NCBI GenBank assembly: GCA_965229645.1
Contig: OZ245893.1
Location: forward strand, 2,790,001-2,854,000
DNA: 64,000 nucleotides
From: CAXQZM01 sp965229645
GTDB taxonomy: Bacteria > Pseudomonadota > Alphaproteobacteria > UBA7985
Direction of reading: 5' to 3'
Both the position numbers and the translations under genes were made by a program. The first letter of the stretch is position 1, and each line of letters opens with the position of its first letter. The notes under the pieces were generated by a model. That model saw nothing but the letters and a program-made list of their open reading frames with translations, had not been told where the DNA came from and made no database searches. Below are positions 23,527-31,278 of the stretch, piece after piece.

Positions 23527-23558
23527 AATGCGCTTACTCGGTAGATGACATTTTTCTT

Positions 23559-23890
23559 CTGCAATGCTCAGGCACTCATCGGTCTCGTGGCGCGCTTTGC
23601 CATACCCAGGAAAAGGGCGGACCTGAGGCCTTAAATTCAGCAAGCCCCCACCTGGCGTCATCCTGCGCGCAGTCGCAGGATCCAGCACCGATCGGTGGCA
23701 GAAAGTACAGACGGCACGAACTTTGTGCCGTGCCAAACGATGCCCGACAGGCACCTCTTCTTTGGGGGAGGGGGGATACGTAGGTCATTTAACCTTTCCG
23801 TTGGTATTACCCGCCCCTCGGAGGGATGGCAGGCGAAGCCTGACGGAGTGGCCAAAGATAAAAAATGGCCGATAGCAGGATTGGTTCGTG
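23559..23890. repeat. Dispersed repeat on the right of IS110 copy 1
   Basis: No gene is seen. About 250 bp from 23559 are 75-80% like 26882-27150 beyond copy 2. It includes gtcatcctgcgcgcagtcg (about 23658) and a conserved stretch gccgtgccaaacgatgcccg (about 23729-23748), and ends in ccgttggtatta at about 23802, the inverted partner of the taccaacgg end at 21305. Confidence 0.65.
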
Positions 23891-23891
23891 C

Positions 23892-24176
23892 CTAAATGTG
23901 TTGGAGCGTATCCATGCTTACATGCAAAATCCGACGCACTTCAATCAGATCGCTGCTCTGCGTAAAGATGGCGAAGTGAGAACCTGCGCGCACGCGAAAC
24001 AACCCTGGGCGTTCAGGGATAGCTCTTATGGAGGTGTTTCCCGCCTGGACCTCGTTCAAGATTCGATCAAGCTCATCAACATAGGCATCGGCTTGCCGCC
24101 AGCCCCAGTGTTCGACGGTGTACAGAAAGATGTTTTCTAGGTCGGCCTTGGCAAGATCGCCATACCGAACCTTCAT
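23892..24176 (-). CDS. ParE/RelE-family toxin
   Basis: This 94-residue protein has the ParE pattern: KADLENIFLYTVEHWGWRQADAY in the first helices, then IPERPGLFRVRAGSHFAIF and a final RRILHVSMD. Such toxins poison gyrase (ParE) or cut mRNA (RelE); the sequence fits ParE better, but the target is inferred. The gene follows the antitoxin with a 4-base overlap, the usual order and coupling. It lies between the two IS110 copies. Confidence 0.88.
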   Translation of the reverse strand: MKVRYGDLAKADLENIFLYTVEHWGWRQADAYVDELDRILNEVQAGNTSIRAIPERPGLFRVRAGSHFAIFTQSSDLIEVRRILHVSMDTLQHI

Positions 24177-24421
24177 GCTCCTGGATATAGATGCCCGTAC
24201 TTAGTGCGCATTTCGGCTTTGAAAGCACTGGGGTCAAAAGGATGGGTTTCCCCTTGCATTCCCTTGTCGATCTCAGCCAAAAAAGTTCCTCCTTGCTCCT
24301 GCTCGCACTGGCATAACGTATGGGCGACGACACTGTCGTTCGGTTGAAAGCGGGTCGGCGCCACCTGGTCGCCCGCATTGGTCCGACCCTGGCTGCGGAG
24401 GGAGAAATCAGACATCCTCAT
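24173..24421 (-). CDS. Antitoxin of the ParE-type module
   Basis: This 82-residue protein lies directly upstream of the toxin and overlaps it by 4 bases, so it is called mainly from position. The N-terminal part has no clear ribbon-helix-helix, while the C-terminal part (AEIDKGMQGETHPFDP, EMRTKYG) looks like the extended toxin-wrapping arm of ParD-like antitoxins. ATG 24421 or ATG 24415 could be the start. The pair is probably self-regulated by binding upstream. Confidence 0.7.
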   Translation of the reverse strand: MRMSDFSLRSQGRTNAGDQVAPTRFQPNDSVVAHTLCQCEQEQGGTFLAEIDKGMQGETHPFDPSAFKAEMRTKYGHLYPGA

Positions 24422-24959
24422 GCGGTAGCTTATACCAACCCCTAGACCGATGGCAAGGCCTTGACCGTACGATCACAGGGCAATCGCTTTTGAATTGAAT
24501 CAGGCCTCGTACGCCATCGTTAAGCGGAAATTTGACTCCCAACTACTGGTTTTTACGCTAAACCTCCAAAAGACTCAGTGGCGCGTTCCTTAAATGTACT
24601 CCTTCGCGGCGTGACTTTTTTCAAAAGCGATAGCCCTGCGTATGATCAGAGGCGCATGTCCGCAGTTCTCGCTGCCCTGTACCAGAGAACACAAGACCAA
24701 CGGCGACAAAGTTTGACTCGTCGAACCGCGCATGGGCGCAGAGAATACCGAATTGAAAATTCAGTATTCATGAAGGACGAGCGACCAAGTGGGCGCGCGG
24801 CCTGCGTGGCGCTTGAACGCTACGAAAGGGTCGTTGAAAACGACCCTTGATATAAGTGCCCTCAATCGCTGCGGGCATTGCAGATCAAGAAAATTGGACG
24901 CCCTAAGAACGCAAGGAGAGCGCATGAAGTCCTTAGGTCAGGCAGTCTTCTTCAACCGT
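24422..24959. other. Intergenic without a supported gene
   Basis: No gene with recognisable features is seen. An open frame at 24578-24850 has no family signature or ribosome site. A 10-bp perfect hairpin lies at 24826-24848 (loop gaa) with an aagggtcg arm like that of the hairpin after rpoC, and may belong to the short dispersed hairpins of this genome. Confidence 0.4.
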
Positions 24960-25385
24960 CTAAAGCCATTCCAGCAGGGCACCGAAGATCAGCGCGACGC
25001 CTGTTAGTCCGCCATAGAACCAAACATTGAACTTACTTGCATAAGCATCGATGAAGCGACAGCCGCCAGCCTCGGTTAAGGAAAAAGTTGAAATTGGATC
25101 ATAGGGCGCCGCTGCTACCTCATTGTACTTGGCGCGATAGCCCCGCTCCAACCGCAAATAAAGGGCGTCCAAAATGGAAAACACCGCCATGAGTGGGAGG
25201 GCCAAGAAGGCAAGGACTGGCACCTCAAAAATCGCAGCAACGCCAGCCACGGCTGCGATCATATAAAGGGAAAAGTTCTTTATATTTGTGCCATTGTGCA
25301 CTTGCCGCGCGATGACGCGTTGCAAAAAATCGAGGTGAGCGATGCGCGCGGTTAATTGAATTTCGGTCGGATCTAGGCTGCTCAA
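24960..25385 (-). CDS. Small membrane protein with a DAxYLRxER signature
   Basis: This 141-residue protein has two closely spaced membrane helices at about residues 38-75 and one at the C-terminus (about 120-138). After the second helix comes SILDALYLRLERGYRAKYNEV, which resembles the conserved LDAYYLRQERLFR motif of small uncharacterised membrane proteins often found in variable regions. Family assignment is by eye and uncertain. The neighbours are a toxin-antitoxin pair and IS110 copies, which suggests an accessory, possibly defensive, role; this is inference. Confidence 0.7.
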   Translation of the reverse strand: MSSLDPTEIQLTARIAHLDFLQRVIARQVHNGTNIKNFSLYMIAAVAGVAAIFEVPVLAFLALPLMAVFSILDALYLRLERGYRAKYNEVAAAPYDPISTFSLTEAGGCRFIDAYASKFNVWFYGGLTGVALIFGALLEWL

Positions 25386-25500
25386 TCAAGCAAAATAGAC
25401 CAGAAACTTGCATATTTCAATATCCTCGTCCCCCGCACGCAGGGGAATCGCTTTTGGGGAAGACTCGATTTCATTTGATGCAACCAGCAAGCGCCTTGTC

Positions 25501-25598
25501 CTATTATACCAGCCGAAACAATGCATGACCTGTTGGTTCAGCTGCGTCTCGGCTGATGCTGAAGCGGAGATGGATACTTCCGTGCCATCGGCTACCAG
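25501..25598. repeat. Dispersed repeat on the left of IS110 copy 2
   Basis: This non-coding stretch starts with ttataccagccgaa and is about 75% like 21300-21394 left of copy 1. It is the left part of the older repeat into which IS110 appears to have inserted. Confidence 0.6.
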
Positions 25599-25877
25599 CT
25601 GGTGATGGATTCTGCGACCTCGCTGCGCTCGGCGCAGAATTGTCTGTTTAACTTCGTGTATAGGGAGGTTCTGAGCTTGTCGATTTGGACCCCCGATCGG
25701 GGGTCCAAATCGACGTGGGCCAGGTTGACTGTGCAGAATGCAGGCCTTTGAGCGCCTATCGTCATCTGAGTCGCCTTGGTCCAGGCTCATAGCACGATCG
25801 GTAGAATAGGACGGGGACTTTAGAGCCCACGCCTGAAGACAATCAAGTGCTACTCGCTTACTAAATGGAGGTTTGAT
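25599..25877 (+). ncRNA. Candidate IS110 bridge RNA region (left end)
   Basis: IS110-group elements with a long non-coding left end encode a bridge RNA there that pairs with target and donor DNA. This left end is long, is conserved between the two copies (one difference noted between 21395-21587 and 25599-25791), and contains a strong stem-loop (25679-25714). Its position and structure fit; the loops and guide bases cannot be assigned without folding and a clear empty target. Confidence 0.4.
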
Positions 25878-26849
25878 ATGACACAAACTCACCACCCGAA
25901 CAACATCTTTGTTGGATGCGATGTCTCAAAGGCTGACATCGCCGTCTCTATCTTGGATAAGGACAGTGATAGACCCTTAAAGTCTTTCAAGGTTCTCAAC
26001 TCCAAAACTGGACTTAAGAAACTCCTCAAAGAGGTCGAAAATCTCGGCCAAATATCCATGTGTGTTTTCGAACCAACAGGTGGATATGAGATCCTACTCG
26101 CCGAAACATTGCATGAAGCGAACTGGTATCTCCATCGCGCCGACACTCGAAAAGCATCTGCTTTCGCCAGGTCGCTCAACCAGGCTAAGACCGATCCCTT
26201 GGATGCCTTTGCCTTGGCCCTCTATGGGCGTGAACGCAAGACCCAGCTTAGACGTTACATACCCTTGAGCGCATTGCAAGTTGAGCTCAAGACTTTGGTA
26301 ACCTATCGTGGAGACCTTGTCAAAGAGCAAACAAGATTGAAAAACCGTGCCCAGTGTATCGCGATTACTTCGCTGCAGAAGAAGCACCTTAGCCAGTCAC
26401 TAAAATCGATCAAGGTTCGGATCAAAGAGGTTGAGGAAGCCGCTAGAGCTTTAATTAAATCTTGCCCCACCTTGAAGGCAAAATACGATGCTGCCACCAG
26501 CTGCCATGGGGTTGGTCCTGTTAGTGCTTTGGTCATGGTAGCCCTTGTCCCAGAGCTGGGAACGATCAACCGAAAGCAGGTGTCAGCCCTCGTCGGGTTG
26601 GTTCCTTATGCCAACCAAAGTGGCAACCGAGCGGGATATCAAAAAACTGGAAAGGGTCGATCTGTCCCTCGACAAGCCCTCTTCATGGCTGCCTTAGCCG
26701 CCTCAAGGACGGGGGTCACCAAGGAGCAGTATGAACGCCTCAGAGCCAACGGTAAGAAGCCTATGGTCGCCCTGATTGCGGTCGCCAGGAAGCTCGCTGA
26801 ACACATCAACACAAAATGCAAGATAGTTGTGATGGAGGCGCAAAAATAA
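25878..26849 (+). CDS. IS110-family transposase, copy 2
   Basis: This 323-residue DEDD recombinase matches the copy at 22555 except for three residues (AASRTGVTK, HINTKCK, VVMEAQK) and a few silent changes. All RuvC-like and Transposase_20 motifs are present. Its left end is not interrupted, so it is the better candidate for an active source. The ggagg ribosome site is 7 bases before ATG. Confidence 0.95.
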   Translation: MTQTHHPNNIFVGCDVSKADIAVSILDKDSDRPLKSFKVLNSKTGLKKLLKEVENLGQISMCVFEPTGGYEILLAETLHEANWYLHRADTRKASAFARSLNQAKTDPLDAFALALYGRERKTQLRRYIPLSALQVELKTLVTYRGDLVKEQTRLKNRAQCIAITSLQKKHLSQSLKSIKVRIKEVEEAARALIKSCPTLKAKYDAATSCHGVGPVSALVMVALVPELGTINRKQVSALVGLVPYANQSGNRAGYQKTGKGRSVPRQALFMAALAASRTGVTKEQYERLRANGKKPMVALIAVARKLAEHINTKCKIVVMEAQK

Positions 26850-26881
26850 AATGCGCTTACTCGGTAGATGACGTTTTTCTT

Positions 26882-27259
26882 TTGCCAAGTTCAGGCGCTC
26901 ATCGGTCGCGTGGCGTGCATTGCCCTGACCAGGAACAGGGCGGACGTGAGGCCCTGAATGCAGCAAGCTCCCACCTGATGTCATCCAGCGCGCAGCGAAG
27001 CATTGTTGCAGGATCCAGTACGGATCGGTGACGGGAAGTACAGACGCCAAGAACTTCGTGCCGTGCCAAACGATGCCCGACAGGCACCCTTTTATGGGAG
27101 GCAAGCCCGCATAGGGGGTCATTTATCCTCTCCGCTGGTACCACGTGCAAAGCCCAGCGGCTCGTCCAGTTTTCCTGCCTATCAAAAAAAACTCGGCAAG
27201 CTTTGTGACCCATGGTAAGGGCGCCTTCAATTCTTCGGGCAAGCCTCCATACGCTTTTT
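26882..27259. repeat. Dispersed repeat on the right of IS110 copy 2 and amidase upstream region
   Basis: Up to about 27150 this is the diverged partner of 23559-23815, with the shared gccgtgccaaacgatgcccg stretch (about 27059-27078) and a closing ccgctggtacca. The rest leads into the amidase gene; no clear promoter was recognised. Confidence 0.6.
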
Positions 27260-28516
27260 ATGCTCTTCTCTCGGTTGACTAAACGAACGCTGCTGGTGCT
27301 GGCGTGTCTGTTCCTTGCTAGCGGGAGTAGGGCTGTTGCCCAGTCGATCCGCGATATACGGGTGGGGTACGAGGATGGGCGCACGCGTGGCGTGATTGAG
27401 CTGGATCAGGACCTAAACTATACGATTTTTTACCTGGCTAGCCCGCCGCGCCTCGTGGTCGATGTTGCGGGCCTGGACGAGGTCTCTGCGGTGCCGATCA
27501 CGGCGGCAAAGGCGGGCCTGGTGCGCGATGTCCGTCTTGGGGAGTTCAACGCCAATCTTACCCGGGTCGTCTTTGACCTCGACCAATCGGCGCAGTTGGA
27601 CCAGACGTTCTTCTTGGACCCCCGAGGGGACGCGGCCTATCGCCTGGTCATCGACATGCGCCCTGGCCAAGGCTCGGCCAATGGGACGATTTTGGCCGAG
27701 CGGCAGTTAGCGCGGGATCCAAAGCCCGACCAAGCTGAGCTTGCCCCCGATCCGCCCGCAACTGCGCCCACAAAGCCGCAACTGATCTGCGCGGGCTGCG
27801 AAACCCAGATTCTTCCCCCCCCACGCCCTGCCCACTTGACGCCGCAGAAGTACATTATCGTGATTGACCCTGGCCACGGCGGGCGTGATCCTGGGGCCAT
27901 CGGCGCCAACAATGTGAAGGAAGCTGACATTGTCCTGACCATGGCGCAGGAAATCTATGCGGAGTTGACCGAGACGGGCGACTACGAAGTTTATTTGACC
28001 CGTTCCACCGACCGGCTCGTGCCCCTGGGCGAGCGTGCGGAATTGGCGCGCGGTCGGGCCGCCGACTTCTTCCTGTCGATCCACGCCAACGCCAATCCCG
28101 ACCCGTCGTTTCGCGGGTTCATGGTCTTTACGCTTTCCGATTCAGTGTCCGATGCCTACGCAGCCGAAGTCGCGGCGCAAGAAAACAAGTCCGAACTGGG
28201 GGCCATCGCCAGCATTGAGGACAAGGACGTGGGCAACATTTTGGGCGATATCTTGCTGCGCGATACCATGAACCAGTCGATTGATTTTGCCAACGTGCTG
28301 GTGGAAAGGTTGCGCGGCAGGGTGCGTTTGCCGTCCACGGCGCATCGGCGCGCGGGGTTTGTGGTGCTGAAATCGGTGCGTATGCCCTCGGCCTTGTTAG
28401 AAATTGGCCACTTGACCAACGCGCGGGAGTTGCGCGCCTTGCAATCGCCCCGTCATCGGCGCAAGATCGCCGTTGCGGTCCATCAGGCCTTGGATGAGTA
28501 TTTTGCCAACAACTAA
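27260..28516 (+). CDS. amiC: N-acetylmuramoyl-L-alanine amidase with AMIN domain
   Basis: This periplasmic amidase cuts the bond between muramic acid and the stem peptide when daughter cells separate. ATG 27260 is chosen because it gives a clean signal peptide (MLFSRLTKRTLLVLACLF, cleavage after AVA); an in-frame ATG at 27212 would add 16 residues. An AMIN domain follows (about 30-130), then the Amidase_3 domain with zinc ligands in DPGHGGRDPG (H206), NNVKEAD, and SIHANANPD, and the catalytic E in ALLEIGHLTN. The PBP gene 37 bp downstream is probably in the same operon. Confidence 0.92.
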   Translation: MLFSRLTKRTLLVLACLFLASGSRAVAQSIRDIRVGYEDGRTRGVIELDQDLNYTIFYLASPPRLVVDVAGLDEVSAVPITAAKAGLVRDVRLGEFNANLTRVVFDLDQSAQLDQTFFLDPRGDAAYRLVIDMRPGQGSANGTILAERQLARDPKPDQAELAPDPPATAPTKPQLICAGCETQILPPPRPAHLTPQKYIIVIDPGHGGRDPGAIGANNVKEADIVLTMAQEIYAELTETGDYEVYLTRSTDRLVPLGERAELARGRAADFFLSIHANANPDPSFRGFMVFTLSDSVSDAYAAEVAAQENKSELGAIASIEDKDVGNILGDILLRDTMNQSIDFANVLVERLRGRVRLPSTAHRRAGFVVLKSVRMPSALLEIGHLTNARELRALQSPRHRRKIAVAVHQALDEYFANN

Positions 28517-28553
28517 GCGTGCGCGCGCTTGCATCCTCCTTACGGCTGCGTAA

Positions 28554-31253
28554 GTGACCGAACGACTTATGACGATGACTTGTCTCTTCTTAAATCTGCT
28601 AACCGCCGCCGCCCATGGCTGGCGGCGGGTCGCGGCGGGCCTGCGCCTTCTGCTGCTCGTGGGTCTTGGCCTCGCCGTGTCGGCCTGTTCGGGGCTGCAG
28701 CTGCGCTACGGGGCGCGGTTGCAATCGACCGAAGTCGTGCTGAATTACCAGCCCGACATGGCAACGCGGGTCTATTCTGCCGCTGGGTCTTTGATGCGCG
28801 AAATCGTCTATCGCGAGACCCCCGAGTCTGACCCCGAGGCGCGGATTTTTGTGCCGATCGAGGCCGTGCCCGACCATGTGCAGCAGGCCTTTATCTCCGC
28901 AGAGGACAAGAATTTCCATCTCCACGCGGGCGTCGACTGGCTCGGGTTCGGCAAGGCCATGGTGCAAAACGCAGGCGCCATTCTAACGGGCGGGCGCGCG
29001 CGCGGCGGGTCCACCATTACCATGCAAACCGTGAAGAACTTCGTCGTCGGCTCGGAACGGACCGCGACCCGCAAGCTTTACGAAATGATGATCGCCCAAC
29101 GGCTCGAACGTCAGTTGACCAAGCCTGAGATTTTGGAACGCTACCTCAACGAAAACTACTACGGCAATAAGGCCTATGGCATCGCCGCGGCGGCGCTGGT
29201 TTATTTCGACAAGTCGATCCGTGACTTAACGATCCCCGAGGCGGCGGTCCTCGCCTCCCTGCCGCAAGCCCCTTCGACCAACAATCCCTACGCCAATCCC
29301 GAGCGTTCGCTCGCTCGGCGCAACTGGGTCTTGGCCGAAATGGCCGAAAATGGCTTTATCACGCCAGAAGAGGCCGACGCCTTCCAGGCCTCGGCCCTCG
29401 AGGTCCAGCCGCGCAGCCCCGACGATTTTTTGGCCGTGCCCTACTTTTCCGCCGAAGTCCGCCGGCAAATGACCCAGGCCTATGGGGCGGACTTCGCCCG
29501 CAACGGCTATTCGGTGCGGACGACCATGGATGAGGATATGCAAGCCTGGGCACAGGAGGCCTTATGGGACCGAATGGTGTCCTACGATGTGACCCAAGGG
29601 TATCGAGGACCCCTGGAGCAAATCCCCTTGACGGGCGATTGGCGCGGCCGCTTTCAAGCGACGGAGTACCTGGGCTTGAAGGACTGGCAAGCGGCCCTCG
29701 TCGTTGAAATCGCGCTGCCGTGCGGGGATGCCTTGCGCCTCAACCATGCGGGCGTGGAGGAGTATATCGATGAAATGGATTGGGTCCAGGCTGCGGGGTT
29801 TCGGACCGACTGGTCGTGCGCGCTCATCGAACTGCAGGACGGAACCTGGGGCCTGATCCCCTTTGAAGTGCTCGCATGGGCGCGCGAGCCCTTGGGCGGC
29901 GAGCTGGGCCTAGGTCCCGAAATCGTGACGACATCGGACGTTCTATCGCTCGGGGATGTGGTGGCGGTAGAGCTGTTGGAGACGGGCGTCCATACCTTGC
30001 GACAAATCCCCGAGGTCGGCGGCGCGTTCGTGGCCATGGACCCTCACACAGGGCGGGTCTTGGCGCTGGTCGGCGGCTGGGATCATGAACTCTTCCCCTT
30101 CAACGGCGCAACCCAAGGCCAGCGCCAGCCAGGATCGACCTTCAAACCCTTTGTGTACTTGACCGCGCTCGATTCTGGTTTTTCGCCTGCGACGACGGTG
30201 TTCGATTTGCCCGTCGTCATTCCCCAGCCCGACGATGAGGTTTGGCGTCCAGGTAACGATGACGGCGAGTTTTTGGGGCAGGTCACCCTCCGCGGCGGGT
30301 TGGAACTGTCGCGCAACCTCGCCACCGTCCGCGTCGCCGATGCGGTCGGGATGGACCGTGTGGTCGAGTACGCCAAGGCCTTCGGCATCGATGACGATGT
30401 GCGCCAAGTGCTCTCGCACGCGCTCGGGGCTTCGGAAACCCCGCTGATCAATGTGGTGTCGGCCTATGCGCGCGTCGCCAACGGGGGCAAACTGGTGCGC
30501 GCGTCGGTCATCGATCGGGTGCAGGACCGCCACGGCACGACCCTCTATCGCCACGATCAGCGCGACTGCAGCGCTTGCTCCCCCGCGCGCTATCGGGGCG
30601 AGGCGTTTCCCGTGGCCCCCGACAATCGCCCACAAATCGCCGATCCGGCGAGCTTGTTTCAGTTGGTCTCCATGATGCGCGGAGTGGTGGAGCGGGGCAC
30701 GGCCGCGCGCCTGGGCCAGCAGATCCAATGCGACTACGTGGCGGGCAAGACGGGCACGACCAACGAATTTCGCGATGCCTGGTTCGTCGGCTTTACCCCA
30801 GACTTGGTGGCAGGGGTCTGGATCGGGCACTACGAATTCCGCAGCTTAGGTGACCGTCAGTACGGCAGTGTCGTCGCTGCGCCTGTGTTCCAGCAGTTCC
30901 TCAATCGGGTTTTGGAGGAACGTCCCGATTTGTGCGTGAACTTCCGGACGCCCAAGGGCCTCATCTTCTCCTCACTCAATCCCCAGACGGGGTTGCCCTA
31001 TCTTGAGGTCGCAGGCCGTGCCTTGCCCGAAACCTTCCTCGACGATCAAGACACGGGCTGCGCCTTCCGCGACGCCAACGGCTATTGCACCGCCACCCGG
31101 ACCATTACGGTGTATGAGGAGATTACCGACCCCGACGATTTGATCGTCATTGAGGAGATTGAGGGCGAGCAGGAAGATCTAGACGTTGACGAAGAGGAGG
31201 AGAGCAAAGTGCTGGAAATCTCCGTCGAGATCGGCGCCGATACGGTCTTTTAA
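28554..31253 (+). CDS. Class A penicillin-binding protein (PBP1A family)
   Basis: This bifunctional enzyme polymerises and cross-links peptidoglycan; it has 899 residues. The glycosyltransferase 51 domain has ISAEDKNFHLHAGVDW with the catalytic E, GGSTITMQTVKNF, and the YLNENYYGNKAYG segment. The transpeptidase domain has QPGSTFKPF (nucleophile S), SRNLATV (SxN) and AGKTGTTNEF (KTG). The N-terminal hydrophobic stretch ends in LAVSACSG, which also fits a lipobox. GTG 28554 is used; ATG 28569 or 28575 are possible. The C-terminal tail is very acidic (about 870-890). Confidence 0.94.
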   Translation: MTERLMTMTCLFLNLLTAAAHGWRRVAAGLRLLLLVGLGLAVSACSGLQLRYGARLQSTEVVLNYQPDMATRVYSAAGSLMREIVYRETPESDPEARIFVPIEAVPDHVQQAFISAEDKNFHLHAGVDWLGFGKAMVQNAGAILTGGRARGGSTITMQTVKNFVVGSERTATRKLYEMMIAQRLERQLTKPEILERYLNENYYGNKAYGIAAAALVYFDKSIRDLTIPEAAVLASLPQAPSTNNPYANPERSLARRNWVLAEMAENGFITPEEADAFQASALEVQPRSPDDFLAVPYFSAEVRRQMTQAYGADFARNGYSVRTTMDEDMQAWAQEALWDRMVSYDVTQGYRGPLEQIPLTGDWRGRFQATEYLGLKDWQAALVVEIALPCGDALRLNHAGVEEYIDEMDWVQAAGFRTDWSCALIELQDGTWGLIPFEVLAWAREPLGGELGLGPEIVTTSDVLSLGDVVAVELLETGVHTLRQIPEVGGAFVAMDPHTGRVLALVGGWDHELFPFNGATQGQRQPGSTFKPFVYLTALDSGFSPATTVFDLPVVIPQPDDEVWRPGNDDGEFLGQVTLRGGLELSRNLATVRVADAVGMDRVVEYAKAFGIDDDVRQVLSHALGASETPLINVVSAYARVANGGKLVRASVIDRVQDRHGTTLYRHDQRDCSACSPARYRGEAFPVAPDNRPQIADPASLFQLVSMMRGVVERGTAARLGQQIQCDYVAGKTGTTNEFRDAWFVGFTPDLVAGVWIGHYEFRSLGDRQYGSVVAAPVFQQFLNRVLEERPDLCVNFRTPKGLIFSSLNPQTGLPYLEVAGRALPETFLDDQDTGCAFRDANGYCTATRTITVYEEITDPDDLIVIEEIEGEQEDLDVDEEEESKVLEISVEIGADTVF

Positions 31254-31278
31254 GACCAATGACCTGACGTACCAGCGA

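Larger units (their letters stand above)
21395..23558 (+). mobile_element. IS110-family element, copy 1, interrupted by IS630
   Basis: The element is defined by comparison with copy 2: from 21395 to 23558 the two are nearly identical once the IS630 insert is removed (2164 minus 881 gives 1283 bp, exactly the length of copy 2). Outside these points identity falls to about 75-80%. It has a long non-coding left end with a 36-bp perfect palindrome at 21475-21510, the transposase gene, and a short right end. There are no obvious terminal inverted repeats, as usual in this family. The exact ends are uncertain because part of the left segment also resembles a host dispersed repeat. Confidence 0.8.
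25599..26881 (+). mobile_element. IS110-family element, copy 2, uninterrupted
   Basis: This 1283-bp copy is the intact version of the element at 21395. The left non-coding end is 279 bp and holds a 36-bp perfect palindrome at 25679-25714. The right end is only about 32 bp. It is in the same orientation as copy 1, with transposase starts 3323 bp apart. Confidence 0.82.

Noticed and set aside
24578..24850. 90-codon frame between the toxin module and the hairpin
   Set aside because: No ribosome site, no family signature, and composition typical of non-coding sequence in this region.
25386..25895. 169-codon minus-strand frame over the IS110 left end (similar one at 21278-21586)
   Set aside because: It overlaps the non-coding end and palindrome of the IS; codons show no protein-like pattern.
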